Below are positions 8,633 through 17,772 of a stretch of DNA of 64,000 nt, piece by piece. The DNA is taken from NCBI GenBank assembly GCA_963739985.1, contig CAVUCE010000001.1, forward strand, positions 248,001 through 312,000. Direction: 5' to 3'. The DNA is from CAVUCE01 sp963739985 (lineage in GTDB: Bacteria; Bacteroidota; Ignavibacteria; Ignavibacteriales; Ignavibacteriaceae). Every line of letters begins with the position of its first letter. Position 1 is the stretch's first letter. A model generated the notes under the pieces. The model searched no databases. It was not told where the DNA came from and was given only the letters and a program-made list of their open reading frames with translations. The position numbers and the translations under genes are program-made.

Positions 8633-8827
8633 ATGCCAAAAATGAAAACGAATAGCGGAGCAGGTAAAACATTCAGAAAAACTGCTTCCGGTAAATTCAA
8701 AAGAAAAAAAGCTTATAAAAGTCATATTCTTACTTCAAAATCGACTAAGAGAAAAAGAAATTTAAGACACGCAACTTTAGTTTCTGCATCTGAAGAAAAG
8801 CGCGTTAAAATTATGCTTCAAAAATGA
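8633..8827 (+). CDS. rpmI: 50S ribosomal protein L35
   Basis: A 64-residue, very basic protein with the standard L35 opening (PKMKTNSGAGKTFRKT) and the K-S-H-I-L-T-S-K-S-T-K-R-K-R signature. It is a component of the large ribosomal subunit. It lies 15 bp after infC and 21 bp before rplT in the conserved operon. The length and start are standard for the family. Confidence 0.97.
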   Translation: MPKMKTNSGAGKTFRKTASGKFKRKKAYKSHILTSKSTKRKRNLRHATLVSASEEKRVKIMLQK

Positions 8828-8848
8828 AAATGAAAGAGGATAAGTAAA

Positions 8849-9196
8849 ATGCCACGTTCAAAAAATAAAGTAGCTTCCCACAGAAGAAGAAAAAAGATAT
8901 TAGCGCAAGCTAAAGGTTATTGGGGAGCTAGAAGTAAGGTATATACAGTTGCTAAAAACCATGTTGAAAAAGGCTTGGTTCATGCATACAGAGACAGAAA
9001 GCTTAAAAAACGTACCTTCAGACAACTCTGGATTGTTAGAATAAATGCTGCTGCCAGAGCTAACGGAACCACATATTCAAAGTTGATGCATTCATTAGAT
9101 GTTAAAGGCGTTAACATAAACAGAAAGGTTCTTGCCAGTTTAGCTCTTGAAAATCCTGCAGCTTTTACTGAAATAGTGAATTTTTCTGCTAACTAA
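8849..9196 (+). CDS. rplT: 50S ribosomal protein L20
   Basis: A 115-residue L20, normal length. The basic N-terminal extension (VASHRRRKKIL-AKGYWGARSK) binds 23S rRNA during early 50S assembly. The C-terminal domain carries the family motif RDRKLKKRTFRQLWIVRINAA. In other bacteria L20 represses its own operon through an mRNA site; no such site is obvious here. It is the last gene of the thrS operon and is followed within 10 nt by a strong hairpin. Confidence 0.97.
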   Translation: MPRSKNKVASHRRRKKILAQAKGYWGARSKVYTVAKNHVEKGLVHAYRDRKLKKRTFRQLWIVRINAAARANGTTYSKLMHSLDVKGVNINRKVLASLALENPAAFTEIVNFSAN

Positions 9197-9204
9197 TTTT
9201 GTTG

Positions 9205-9240
9205 CCCTCTTCAATTTATTTTTTGAAGAGGGTATTATTT
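9205..9240 (+). terminator. terminator after rplT
   Basis: CCCTCTTCAA and TTGAAGAGGG form a perfect 10-bp stem with an 8-nt AT loop, followed by a T-rich tract (TATTATTTT). It closes the thrS-infC-rpmI-rplT operon. Confidence 0.85.
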
Positions 9241-9410
9241 TAAATAACCGCTCACACTACGCAGAATGTTATCCCGGACTCGTATAGAGTAATAGTAATA
9301 AATGGATACTTATTTCAGTTTGATAAAATAGTGATCCGGATTTTTAACAAGTTGATTAAACTTTAAAAGTTTTCACCATTGCGTAAGGTGAGGAAAATTA
9401 TGTTGCCCTT
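9241..9410 (+). promoter_or_regulatory. pheST leader with possible hairpins
   Basis: A 170-bp leader ahead of pheS. CCGGA (9274-9278) can pair with TCCGG (9335-9339), which is followed by five T. An ACTC/GAGT hairpin lies at 9278-9290. A second stem TCACC/GGTGA (9373-9377 with 9387-9391) covers the GGTGAGG ribosome-binding sequence. A 9-codon frame (9400-9429) begins right after that sequence and overlaps the pheS start out of frame. This could be an attenuation or coupling arrangement, but every stem is short and no Phe codons occur in the small frame. Confidence 0.3.
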
Positions 9411-10424
9411 ATGCTTGATGAAAAATTAAATAGTGTTAAAAACGAATTCTTTGACGAAATTAAAAACGTTAAAAATTTAAAATCACTTGAAGAAATAAGA
9501 ATAAAATTCTTAAGTCGTAATGGTTTGGTTTCCAATCTTTTTGAAGACCTCAAAACTGTATCCAAAGAAGAAAAACCTACTTTTGGAAAATTATTAAATG
9601 CATTTAGAAATGAAGTAACTGAAAAATTTAATCTTACTAAAGATTTACTTGAGGTTACTGAATCATCCTCCAAGGATCAACTCGATCTTACTTTACCCGG
9701 AATAAAACGAATTGTTGGAAGTAAGCATATTCTTACTCAAACATTAGATGAGATAAAGTCTATCTTTAAAGGAATGGGATTTTCTGTTTTCGAAGGCCCT
9801 GAACTAGAATCAGATTACAATAATTTCAGCGCATTAAATTTCCCTGATGATCACCCGGCAAGAGATATGCAAGATACCTACTTCATCAGTAAAGACTTTC
9901 TTTTAAGAACTCACACTTCTCCTGTTCAAGTAAGATTAATGCAAAACCAAGAACCTCCGGTAAGAGCGATTATGCCAGGAAGAGTTTATCGTAACGAAGC
10001 TGTTAGCGCAAGAAGTTATTGTATGTTTCATCAGGTAGAAGGCTTATATGTTGATACTGATGTTACATTCGCTGAGTTAAAAGGTACACTCGTTTCTTTT
10101 ACTAGACAGTTTTTTGGGGAAGATCTTAAATACAGATTTCGTCCAAGCTTTTTCCCATTCACTGAACCAAGTGCCGAAATGGATATAACATGCTACCTTT
10201 GCAAAGGAAAAGGTTGTAAGATTTGCAAAAATACCGGGTGGATTGAAATATTAGGTTGTGGAATGGTTGATCCAAATGTGTTTGAAAGTGTTGGTTATGA
10301 TCCCGAGAAATACACCGGATATGCTTTTGGAATGGGAATAGAAAGAACGGCTCTTAACAAATACGGAATTGATGACATTCGTATTTTCTTTGAAAATGAT
10401 TATAGATTTTTAAAACAGTTTTGA
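9411..10424 (+). CDS. pheS: phenylalanine--tRNA ligase alpha subunit
   Basis: Catalytic subunit of the (alpha-beta)2 PheRS, 337 residues, the usual length. The N-terminal coiled coil (about residues 1-85) contacts tRNA. The class II core follows, with motif 2 around RVYRNEAV, the motif 3 region GFGMGIER-type (here FGMGIERTALNKYG) and the cysteine-rich CYLCKGKGCKICK segment near residue 262. The start is uncertain: the best Shine-Dalgarno (GGTGAGG at 9387-9393) is 17 nt from this ATG and is better placed for an out-of-frame ATG at 9400. pheT follows after 15 bp. Confidence 0.96.
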   Translation: MLDEKLNSVKNEFFDEIKNVKNLKSLEEIRIKFLSRNGLVSNLFEDLKTVSKEEKPTFGKLLNAFRNEVTEKFNLTKDLLEVTESSSKDQLDLTLPGIKRIVGSKHILTQTLDEIKSIFKGMGFSVFEGPELESDYNNFSALNFPDDHPARDMQDTYFISKDFLLRTHTSPVQVRLMQNQEPPVRAIMPGRVYRNEAVSARSYCMFHQVEGLYVDTDVTFAELKGTLVSFTRQFFGEDLKYRFRPSFFPFTEPSAEMDITCYLCKGKGCKICKNTGWIEILGCGMVDPNVFESVGYDPEKYTGYAFGMGIERTALNKYGIDDIRIFFENDYRFLKQF

Positions 10425-10439
10425 TTTGGAGTTTTTGAA

Positions 10440-12845
10440 GTGAAAATATCACTAAACTGGCTAAAAGAATATGTCGATTTAAATGGAATATCTGTTGAAG
10501 ATATTGTTGCAAATTTAACTATGTCTGGTCTTGAAGTTGAAGAGGTTATTGATGAAAATGAAATTTATAAAAATTTTATAGTTGGATTTGTTAAAGAAAA
10601 AGTTAAACATCCTAATGCAGATAAACTTTCTCTTTGCACGGTTTCCGATGGCAAAAAAGATTATCAAGTTATTTGCGGTGCACCAAATGTAGACGCCGGA
10701 CAAAAAGTAGTTTTTGCTAAGGTTGGTGCTGTTGTGCCTAAAGGGAACTTTAAAATTGGTAAAGCCAAAATTCGGGGTATAGAATCATTTGGTATGATTT
10801 GCGCAGAAGATGAGCTAGAATTAAGCGATAATCATGACGGAATAATGGTTTTAGATGCTGAACAACAAGAAGGAACTCCAATTTCGGAAGCATTAGGATT
10901 AAACGATGTTGTAATGGAAATTGCTATTACTCCAAATAGACCTGATGCATTATCACATTTTGGTGCAGCTAGAGATCTGGCTGCAATTTTTAATAGAGAG
11001 TTACATTTACCGGAAATTAATTTTGTAGAATCTTCAGAGAACATTGAAGATTTAGCATCAATAGAAATTAATGATGAAATTAATTGTCCTAGGTACACTG
11101 CAAAGATTGTTAAGAATATTACTGTAAAAGAATCCCCGGAATGGTTAAAAAACAGATTAATCGCAATCGGGTTGCGCCCGATAAACAATATTGTTGATGT
11201 TACTAATTTTGTAATGTATGAAACCGGACAACCATTACATGCATTTGATCTTAACAAATTAGCAAACAATAAAATTGTTGTAAGAACTGCTGAAGCAGAA
11301 GAAAAATTTACAACACTTGATTCTAAAGAACGGAAACTTCCCTCAGGTGCTCTAATGATTTGTGATGCAGATAAAGCAGTTGCTGTTGCAGGAGTAATGG
11401 GCGGAGAGAATTCTGAGATAAGTAACGAGTCAAAAAATATATTAATTGAGAGTGCATATTTTAATCCCTCAAGTATTAGAAAAACTTCAAAGCAACTAGG
11501 TTTGAGCACAGAAGCGTCATATCGTTTTGAACGTGGATGCGATCCAAACGGAACATTGTATTCCGCTTCGCGTGCAGCTCAACTTATTTGTAATGTTGCC
11601 GACGGCGAAGTAGCGAAAGGATCACTTGATGCTTATCCAAAGCAAATAGAAAAGAAGGAAGTAAGAATAAGATTTGCAAGAATTAAGAAAATTCTGGGTT
11701 ACGATATTTCAAGTGAAAAAATCATTCAATTGTTAAAAGATCTTGGTTTACAAATAGTTTTTGAATCAGAAGAAGAGTTACACCTAACAGTGCCGACCTT
11801 CCGGCCGGATATTGAACGAGAGATTGACATAATAGAAGAAATTGCAAGAATAAATGGTTATGATAATATTCCTACTGTAAGCAAAATATCTATCACGCTT
11901 GATCAGAAACATGATGATTCCGAATTTGTTGATGATCTTCGTAAATACGCAACCTCTCTTGGTTTTTTTGAAATGATTAACAATCCTTTAGTCAGTGACA
12001 AACATGTTTCAATTATCGGGAACCGTATTCCGGTTTTGAATCCTCAAAGCATAGACATGGCTTTTTTGAGAACATCTCTTGTCCCCGGCGCTTTATCGAT
12101 TATTTCCGACAATATAAATATCGGTGAAAAGGACCTAAATCTTTTTGAAATTGGTAATGTTTTTAATAAGAAATCAGACGGTGAAATATCTAGCTTTGAT
12201 GATTTTACAGAAGATTCTAAAGCCCTTTTTATCATAACCGGAAAAAGAACGGAAAAGCAATGGAATCAAGGAGAAAATAATAATGACGTATACACATTAA
12301 AAGGTTATATTGATAGCTTTTTAGAGAAAAATTTGCTTGACAATGCGTTAAATGATTCATATTATCATGATGAAGATAGTCTTTATGATTTTTATTTCAC
12401 TAAAATTTATAAAAATTCTACTGTTGGAAAAGGCGGTAGAGTTAGAAAAGATGTTCTTAAAAAATTTGATATACAACAAGACGTATTCTGTTTTGAATTT
12501 GATATTGCTCTATTGAAAAATGTTGACAAGAATAAAAAACAATACATTGCTCCGTTAAAATTTCCAAAAGTTAATAGAGATTTTGCTTTTATTTTTGATA
12601 AACAAATTACTTTTGGTGAAGTTCAGAAATTTATTAAACAGAATGCTACTAAGTTATTAAAATCAGTTAGCTTATTCGATCTTTTTGAAAGTGATACTTT
12701 GGGTAATAATAAAAAGAGTATGGCTTTTTCCCTGGAATATTACTCTGAAGATCGTACTTTAACTGAGGAAGAAGTAGAAAAAGATTTTAATTCTTTAATT
12801 AATGCTGTAACAAAAGAATTTAATGCAAAGTTAAGAGGAAATTAA
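10440..12845 (+). CDS. pheT: phenylalanine--tRNA ligase beta subunit
   Basis: An 801-residue PheRS beta chain, normal size, starting with GTG behind GGAG. Domains in order are the EMAP-type tRNA-binding domain (about 40-150), the B3/B4 editing domain that hydrolyses Tyr-tRNA-Phe (about 210-385), the B5 domain (about 405-475), the catalytic-like core, and the C-terminal ferredoxin-fold anticodon-binding domain (about 705-800, KFPKVNRDFAF). It partners with PheS. The next gene starts one base after its stop, so the operon probably continues into the division genes. Confidence 0.97.
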   Translation: MKISLNWLKEYVDLNGISVEDIVANLTMSGLEVEEVIDENEIYKNFIVGFVKEKVKHPNADKLSLCTVSDGKKDYQVICGAPNVDAGQKVVFAKVGAVVPKGNFKIGKAKIRGIESFGMICAEDELELSDNHDGIMVLDAEQQEGTPISEALGLNDVVMEIAITPNRPDALSHFGAARDLAAIFNRELHLPEINFVESSENIEDLASIEINDEINCPRYTAKIVKNITVKESPEWLKNRLIAIGLRPINNIVDVTNFVMYETGQPLHAFDLNKLANNKIVVRTAEAEEKFTTLDSKERKLPSGALMICDADKAVAVAGVMGGENSEISNESKNILIESAYFNPSSIRKTSKQLGLSTEASYRFERGCDPNGTLYSASRAAQLICNVADGEVAKGSLDAYPKQIEKKEVRIRFARIKKILGYDISSEKIIQLLKDLGLQIVFESEEELHLTVPTFRPDIEREIDIIEEIARINGYDNIPTVSKISITLDQKHDDSEFVDDLRKYATSLGFFEMINNPLVSDKHVSIIGNRIPVLNPQSIDMAFLRTSLVPGALSIISDNINIGEKDLNLFEIGNVFNKKSDGEISSFDDFTEDSKALFIITGKRTEKQWNQGENNNDVYTLKGYIDSFLEKNLLDNALNDSYYHDEDSLYDFYFTKIYKNSTVGKGGRVRKDVLKKFDIQQDVFCFEFDIALLKNVDKNKKQYIAPLKFPKVNRDFAFIFDKQITFGEVQKFIKQNATKLLKSVSLFDLFESDTLGNNKKSMAFSLEYYSEDRTLTEEEVEKDFNSLINAVTKEFNAKLRGN

Positions 12846-12846
12846 C

Positions 12847-13170
12847 TTGGCCGAATTATCAAAATACGATGTTCTTTTGAGTGACTTGAACACAATTGAA
12901 ACCAGAGTTGCCGTTCAAACACAAAACTATAAAAATGCAATTGAAAAAAACATCGAATTGGAAGAGATGCTAGAATCGGCAAGAGCAGAAAATTCAGCAT
13001 TAAAGAATAAGATATTAGAACTGGAGTCTGAGTTGGCAAGTTTGCACGGGGACATGGAAAATAATATCTTAAATTCATTAAATTTAAAGGAGAGAGAGAC
13101 TTTAAAAGTTAAATTACGAGATTTGATTTCTAGAATAGATTATCACTTGTCTGCAGGCGGACAAGTTTAG
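12847..13170 (+). CDS. small coiled-coil protein, ZapB-like position
   Basis: A 107-residue acidic protein predicted to be almost entirely coiled coil, with regular Leu/Ile heptads from about residue 38 to 95. It has no signal peptide or membrane segment. The TTG start has GAGG just upstream and lies one base after the pheT stop. The gene directly precedes zapA. In this lineage a short coiled-coil gene is expected between pheT and zapA, and a role with the division ring is a reasonable guess. No sequence motif proves ZapB or any other identity. Confidence 0.7.
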   Translation: MAELSKYDVLLSDLNTIETRVAVQTQNYKNAIEKNIELEEMLESARAENSALKNKILELESELASLHGDMENNILNSLNLKERETLKVKLRDLISRIDYHLSAGGQV

Positions 13171-13209
13171 GTTCTTAATCTTATTGTTTGTTTGATGGAA
13201 AAGACATAA

Positions 13210-13506
13210 ATGACCGAAAAAAAGAAGCTTAAAATAAAAATATTTGAAAAAGAATATTCTTTACTGGTTGAAAATGAAGAAATTGCTAAAGAATTAGCAA
13301 TTTATGTTAATAAAGTAATGGAAGAGACTAAAGACGAACTTCCTGACCAACCGGCACAAACCATAGCGATTATTGCATGTTTAAATATTGCTTACGATTT
13401 GTTTTTAGAAAAGAATAATAATAGAGAATTTATGATACAGGCGTCCGATAAAGTAAAAAAAATTAAGCTTCTATTAAATGATCCGGCTATGTCTGAACCA
13501 TCCTAA
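13210..13506 (+). CDS. zapA: cell division protein ZapA
   Basis: A 98-residue protein matching the ZapA family. The N-terminal beta region (LKIKIFEKEYSLLVENEE) and the segment YVNKVMEETK are followed by the helix with IAIIACLNIAYDLF and a basic, coiled C terminus. ZapA binds FtsZ and promotes bundling of the Z ring in the cytoplasm. It follows the coiled-coil gene by 39 bp. The structured RNA and rny lie downstream, an arrangement often seen around zapA. Confidence 0.88.
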   Translation: MTEKKKLKIKIFEKEYSLLVENEEIAKELAIYVNKVMEETKDELPDQPAQTIAIIACLNIAYDLFLEKNNNREFMIQASDKVKKIKLLLNDPAMSEPS

Positions 13507-13516
13507 AAATTAAAAT

Positions 13517-13718
13517 ACCGCTCTGTCAGTCCGTAATAATATGAAAAACTAACACTATCATATCAGGGAGTTTGACTTCGGGCGTCTATTGCAGACCTCA
13601 TCTCGGTTCGCCGGGATCCTGATTTATCGGGACAGAGGAAGCGAAAAACGTTTGGGCATATTCCCGCACTGATTAATTTAGAGTTTTTCTCTATTAGTCA
13701 GGCACTGGCAGAAGCGGT
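13517..13718 (+). ncRNA. ssrS: candidate 6S RNA
   Basis: The 240 bp between zapA and rny is clearly richer in G and C than its surroundings and has no gene. Its ends pair: ACCGCT-CTGTCAGT (13517-13530) with ACTGGCAG-A-AGCGGT (13704-13718), a 14-bp stem with one bulged A and one G-U pair. Inside are an ATCTCGG-TTCG-CCGGGAT hairpin with a UUCG loop and a TGATTAAT/TTAGTCA hairpin on the 3' side. A length of about 200 nt, a long closing stem and a location next to zapA all fit 6S RNA, which traps the housekeeping RNA polymerase. A covariance-model match was not possible here. Confidence 0.65.
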
Positions 13719-13747
13719 TTAAATTAAATCCCTACATCGGAGGAAAA

Positions 13748-15310
13748 ATGGATTCATTATTACTTATACCAATGGTGATTCTCCTTGTAGTATTGTTCTT
13801 TTATTTGGGATGGCAATTTAATTCTAAAATCGGCAAGAAAAGTTTGGTTTCTGCCGAAGAAAAAGCTAAGAGTATTATTGCAGAAGCTCAAAAAGAGGCT
13901 AATAATATAAAGAGGGAGAAACTTCTAGAGGTAAAGGATGAATGGTACAGAAAAAAAGTTGAGTTTGATAACGAAGTAAATCAGAAAAGACAGAAAATAA
14001 GCAACTTAGAAAAGCAATTAGTAACTCGCGAAGAAAATATTGAGAAAAAATTTGATCTGGTAATTAAAAAAGAAAAAGACAATAAATTACTTGAAAGAGA
14101 ATTACACGATAGTAAAAAAAATATAGAACAAAGACTTACTGAACTTGAAAAAGCAGAAATTGAACAGAATGCCAGATTAGAAAAAATATCCGGGTTAACC
14201 TCTGAAGAAGCAAAAAATATGCTTATTGAAAATATGGTTAACCAGGCTAAGATGGATGCAACTGTTTCAATCAAAGAAATACACGACCAGGCTAAAGCGG
14301 AAGCCAAAAAAGAAGCACAAAAAGTTATAGTACAAGCAATACAAAGAACTGCTGCTGATCATTCTATTGAAACTACTGTGTCTGTTGTTCAAATACAGAA
14401 TGATGATATGAAAGGCAGAATTATCGGTAAAGAAGGTCGCAATATTCGTGCTTTTGAAGCTGCTACCGGAGTTGATGTTATTGTTGATGATACACCGGAA
14501 GCTGTTATCCTTTCTTCATTTGACCAGTTTAGAAGAGAAGTTGCGCGTCTTTCTCTGGAAAGACTAATTCAAGATGGTAGAATTCATCCTGCCCGAATTG
14601 AAGAAGTTGTCGAAAAAGTTCGTCAGGAATTAGAAGAAGAGTTAATTAGAGACGGTGAAAACACTATTCTTCAACTTGGTTTACACAACATGCATCAAGA
14701 ATTAATAAAACATGTTGGTAAAATGCGGTACCGTTCCAGTTATGGCCAAAACTTACTTCAGCATAGTATTGAAGTTGCCTATTTGACCGGAATAATGGCA
14801 GCTGAATTAGGACTTGACATTAATTTTGCTAAACGTGCAGGACTTCTGCACGATGTTGGTAAAACTGTCGATAAAAGTATCGAAGGTCCGCACGCTTTGC
14901 TAGGTTATGATTTAACAAAGAAATTCAAAGAACATCCTATTGTAGTAAATGCTGTTGGATCTCACCATGAAGATATCGAAATGGAAAGTCCGATTGCGCC
15001 TTTAGTTCAAGCCGCAGATGCTATTAGCGGTGCAAGACCGGGAGCAAGAAGAGAACCATTGGAAGGTTATGTTAAACGTCTGGAAAATTTAGAAACTCTT
15101 GCACAATCATTCGAAGGAGTTGCTAAAACATACGCGATTCAAGCAGGCAGGGAAGTTAGAGTAGTTGTAGAACATGATAAAATTGATGATATATTTGCTG
15201 ATAAACTATCTCATGATATCGCTGCTAAAATTGAATCGGAAATGGAATATCCCGGACAGATTAAGGTTACGGTAATTAGGGAAGTAAGAAAAATTAGTTA
15301 CGCTCGTTAG
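13748..15310 (+). CDS. rny: ribonuclease Y
   Basis: A 520-residue membrane-bound endoribonuclease that starts mRNA decay. It has one N-terminal membrane helix (about 4-24), a long charged coiled coil (about 25-200), a KH RNA-binding domain (GRIIGKEGRNIRAFE near residue 221), and an HD hydrolase domain with the metal-binding LLHDVGKTVD (near 366) and SHHEDIE motifs. The length is standard. GGAGG lies 5 nt before the ATG. It is expressed from the 3' side of the candidate 6S RNA and is followed by its own terminator. Confidence 0.97.
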   Translation: MDSLLLIPMVILLVVLFFYLGWQFNSKIGKKSLVSAEEKAKSIIAEAQKEANNIKREKLLEVKDEWYRKKVEFDNEVNQKRQKISNLEKQLVTREENIEKKFDLVIKKEKDNKLLERELHDSKKNIEQRLTELEKAEIEQNARLEKISGLTSEEAKNMLIENMVNQAKMDATVSIKEIHDQAKAEAKKEAQKVIVQAIQRTAADHSIETTVSVVQIQNDDMKGRIIGKEGRNIRAFEAATGVDVIVDDTPEAVILSSFDQFRREVARLSLERLIQDGRIHPARIEEVVEKVRQELEEELIRDGENTILQLGLHNMHQELIKHVGKMRYRSSYGQNLLQHSIEVAYLTGIMAAELGLDINFAKRAGLLHDVGKTVDKSIEGPHALLGYDLTKKFKEHPIVVNAVGSHHEDIEMESPIAPLVQAADAISGARPGARREPLEGYVKRLENLETLAQSFEGVAKTYAIQAGREVRVVVEHDKIDDIFADKLSHDIAAKIESEMEYPGQIKVTVIREVRKISYAR

Positions 15311-15315
15311 AGGAT

Positions 15316-15345
15316 GCGGGATTAAGTTCCCGCTTTTATTTTTAA
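15316..15345 (+). terminator. terminator after rny
   Basis: GCGGGA-TTAAGT-TCCCGC forms a 6-bp GC-rich stem followed by TTTTATTTTT. It begins 5 nt after the rny stop and separates it from coaE. Confidence 0.8.
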
Positions 15346-15351
15346 AAGTAT

Positions 15352-15975
15352 ATGACTCAAAAAATCAGAAAAATAAAAGTTGGAATTACCGGAGCTATTG
15401 GTTCGGGAAAATCCGAATTCTCAAAAATATTAGAAAATAACGGATTCAATGTAATTAACGTGGATAATGTTTCTAAAGACATTCTTTCCACGGATAAAGA
15501 AATCCAAAAACAGATTATAAAGACTTTTGGAAAAGATTCCTTCATTAACGGACAAATCAACAAAAATTATCTTGCCGAAAAAGTATTTTCCAATCCGGAA
15601 AATGTTGTAAAAATAAATTCAATCGTTCATCCAAAAGTTATTGTAAAAGTAAACGATTTGATCACAGAGTATTTGAAGAGGAATAATATTGCATTTGCAG
15701 AAGCAGCGTTAATTTATGAAGCTGATATGGAAGATATGTTTGATTATGTTGTACTTGTTACATCGGATGAAAATTTAAGATTGAAGCGCAAAGTTAAAAT
15801 ATCAAAAATGTCGGAAGATGATTTCAAAAAACGAAATGATAATCAAATTAAAGATGAAGAGAAAAAGAAACGAGCTGATTTTGTTTTTGAAAACAACGGA
15901 AGCATTGAAGATCTAAAAAATAAAACAGAATTTTTTATAAAAATATTAAACGGACTTTTGCTTAAAGATGTATAA
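15352..15975 (+). CDS. coaE: dephospho-CoA kinase
   Basis: A 207-residue P-loop kinase that phosphorylates the 3'-OH of dephospho-CoA, the last step of coenzyme A synthesis. The Walker A motif GAIGSGKS lies at about residues 14-21. The family segments NVDNVSKDIL, the region around IVHPKV and EAALIYEAD (near 121) are present. The length is normal. Its 3' end overlaps the start of pheA by 8 bp, so the two are probably translated together although their pathways are unrelated. Confidence 0.93.
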   Translation: MTQKIRKIKVGITGAIGSGKSEFSKILENNGFNVINVDNVSKDILSTDKEIQKQIIKTFGKDSFINGQINKNYLAEKVFSNPENVVKINSIVHPKVIVKVNDLITEYLKRNNIAFAEAALIYEADMEDMFDYVVLVTSDENLRLKRKVKISKMSEDDFKKRNDNQIKDEEKKKRADFVFENNGSIEDLKNKTEFFIKILNGLLLKDV

Positions 15976-16804
15976 TATTGCATTTCAAGGGGAACGAGGT
16001 GCTTTCAGTGAGATTGCATCTAAAAAATATTTTGGTGATGATATCTCAATTTCTCCCTCTGTCTCTTTTGAAGAAGTATTTCTGAAAGTAAAAAAGGGGA
16101 AAGTGGATTTTGGAATAATTCCGATTGAGAATTCCTTATACGGAAGCGTTTACGAATCCTATGATTTGTTGCTTAATTACTCACTAACCATAATTGGTGA
16201 GTTAAGACTTCAAATAAATCACCACTTAATAGCAAGTAAAAATTATAAACTTTCTGAGATTAAAAAAGTATACTCTCATCCTCAGGCATTGGGACAATGT
16301 TCGCATTTTCTTAAATCAAAATTAAAAAATGCAGAAGTCGTTCCTTCTTACGATACTGCCGGCGCAGCATTAATTTCTTTAAAAGATAACGGGAAGCCAT
16401 CTGCGGCAATTGCTAGTAAAGAAGCTGCTGACATTTATAACTTCAAAGTTTTGAAAAGTAATGTTCAAAATAATAAAGAAAATTTCACTCGCTTTTTAGT
16501 TGTTAGCAAGAAAAGAAATGAGAGTAAAGTTGAAAATCCCAAAACATCGATTTGTTTTGAATTGAAAAGTATCCCCGGAGCTTTATTTAAGGCTTTAAGT
16601 GTATTTGCTTTGAGAGATATTGATCTGTTAAAAATTGAATCTCGTCCAATTCCCCATAAACCTTTCCAATATGTTTTCTATACAGATTTATTGGGAAGCC
16701 TTGAGGATGAAAAAATTAATCTTGCAATTAAACATTTATCCGAAATTTCTCTTAGTATTAAGAAATTCGGCACATATGAAGCTGGCAAAACATTTAAAAG
16801 TTAG
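15968..16804 (+). CDS. pheA: prephenate dehydratase
   Basis: A 278-residue stand-alone prephenate dehydratase that makes phenylpyruvate for phenylalanine synthesis. The catalytic domain covers about residues 1-180 with GERGAFSE at the start, GIIPIENS, and the NFTRF motif holding the catalytic Thr near 172. A C-terminal ACT domain (about 195-270) has IESRP, the phenylalanine feedback site. There is no fused chorismate mutase; a separate AroQ-type mutase is encoded at 18820. The 8-bp overlap with coaE supports this start. Confidence 0.95.
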   Translation: MYNIAFQGERGAFSEIASKKYFGDDISISPSVSFEEVFLKVKKGKVDFGIIPIENSLYGSVYESYDLLLNYSLTIIGELRLQINHHLIASKNYKLSEIKKVYSHPQALGQCSHFLKSKLKNAEVVPSYDTAGAALISLKDNGKPSAAIASKEAADIYNFKVLKSNVQNNKENFTRFLVVSKKRNESKVENPKTSICFELKSIPGALFKALSVFALRDIDLLKIESRPIPHKPFQYVFYTDLLGSLEDEKINLAIKHLSEISLSIKKFGTYEAGKTFKS

Positions 16805-16872
16805 TACTTCACCCGATTGATTTATACCTTCTGCCGAAGTAAATTTGAATCAATTATTTTAAGGAGTATAAG

Positions 16873-17772
16873 TTGTCACTTTTCAATAACCTGATTGTTA
16901 AAACGGTTGAGCTTATGCCAAAACCCGTTGTCGGATTCTTCTCAAAAAAATATATAGCGGGAGAATCTATCCAAGATGCTGTTGCACAAGTCAAAGAACT
17001 AAACAAAAAAGGAATTTTAGCAACAATAGACGTCCTTGGTGAATCGATAAGAAATAAAGATGAAGCTATAGATGCTCAAAAAAAAGCTATGGAAGTTTTT
17101 GAAGCGATTGTAGATAATGACTTAAACGCTAATTTATCAATCAAGCCAACTCAAATGGGTTTAAGTATTGATGAAGATTTTGCATATAATCAAGTTAAAG
17201 AATTAGTTGAACACGCTAAAGTAATTAATAATTTTGTCAGAATAGATATGGAAGACTCTGGTTATACTGATAAAACGATTAATTTATTTAAAAAATTAAA
17301 ATCTGATTTTGATAATGTTGGAATTGTGATTCAGGCATATCTTAAAAGAACTTATAATGATGTTGTTCTGCTAAATAAGATTGATGCTAATTACCGTTTG
17401 TGTAAGGGTATTTATATTGAACCGGCTAATATTGCTTATAAAGAAAAGCAAGCTATTAGAGATAGTTATACACAATGTTTGGAGTCAATATTAAAGGCTG
17501 GTAATTATGTAGGTATTGCAACTCATGACGAGTATTTAATTAATGAAGCTTATAGACTTATAAAAGAACTTAACATTCCAAAGGATAAATTTGAATTCCA
17601 AATGCTTTTAGGTGTTCGCGAAGATTTACGTGACAAGATAAATGCTGATGGATATAAAATCAGAATTTATGTACCTTTTGGAAAGGACTGGTATGCTTAT
17701 TCGATTAGAAGATTAAAAGAAAATCCACAAGTTGCCGGTCATATTTTTAGAAATATATTTTCGATAAATTAA
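16873..17772 (+). CDS. proline dehydrogenase
   Basis: A 299-residue, single-domain FAD-dependent proline dehydrogenase, the small PRODH form rather than bifunctional PutA. It oxidises proline to pyrroline-5-carboxylate and passes electrons to quinone. The TIM-barrel core shows RIDMEDSGYTD, AYLKRTYNDV, CKGIY and ATHDE. The family C-terminal signature RIYVPFGKDWYAYSIRRL lies near residues 260-277. TTG start with AAGGAG 6-7 nt upstream. No P5C dehydrogenase gene is adjacent. Its stop overlaps the tsaD start (TAATG). Confidence 0.93.
   Translation: MSLFNNLIVKTVELMPKPVVGFFSKKYIAGESIQDAVAQVKELNKKGILATIDVLGESIRNKDEAIDAQKKAMEVFEAIVDNDLNANLSIKPTQMGLSIDEDFAYNQVKELVEHAKVINNFVRIDMEDSGYTDKTINLFKKLKSDFDNVGIVIQAYLKRTYNDVVLLNKIDANYRLCKGIYIEPANIAYKEKQAIRDSYTQCLESILKAGNYVGIATHDEYLINEAYRLIKELNIPKDKFEFQMLLGVREDLRDKINADGYKIRIYVPFGKDWYAYSIRRLKENPQVAGHIFRNIFSIN

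Noticed and set aside
10832..11509. 225-codon minus-strand frame inside pheT
   Set aside because: It is a shadow of the pheT coding frame, which has full domain support; long antisense frames are common here.
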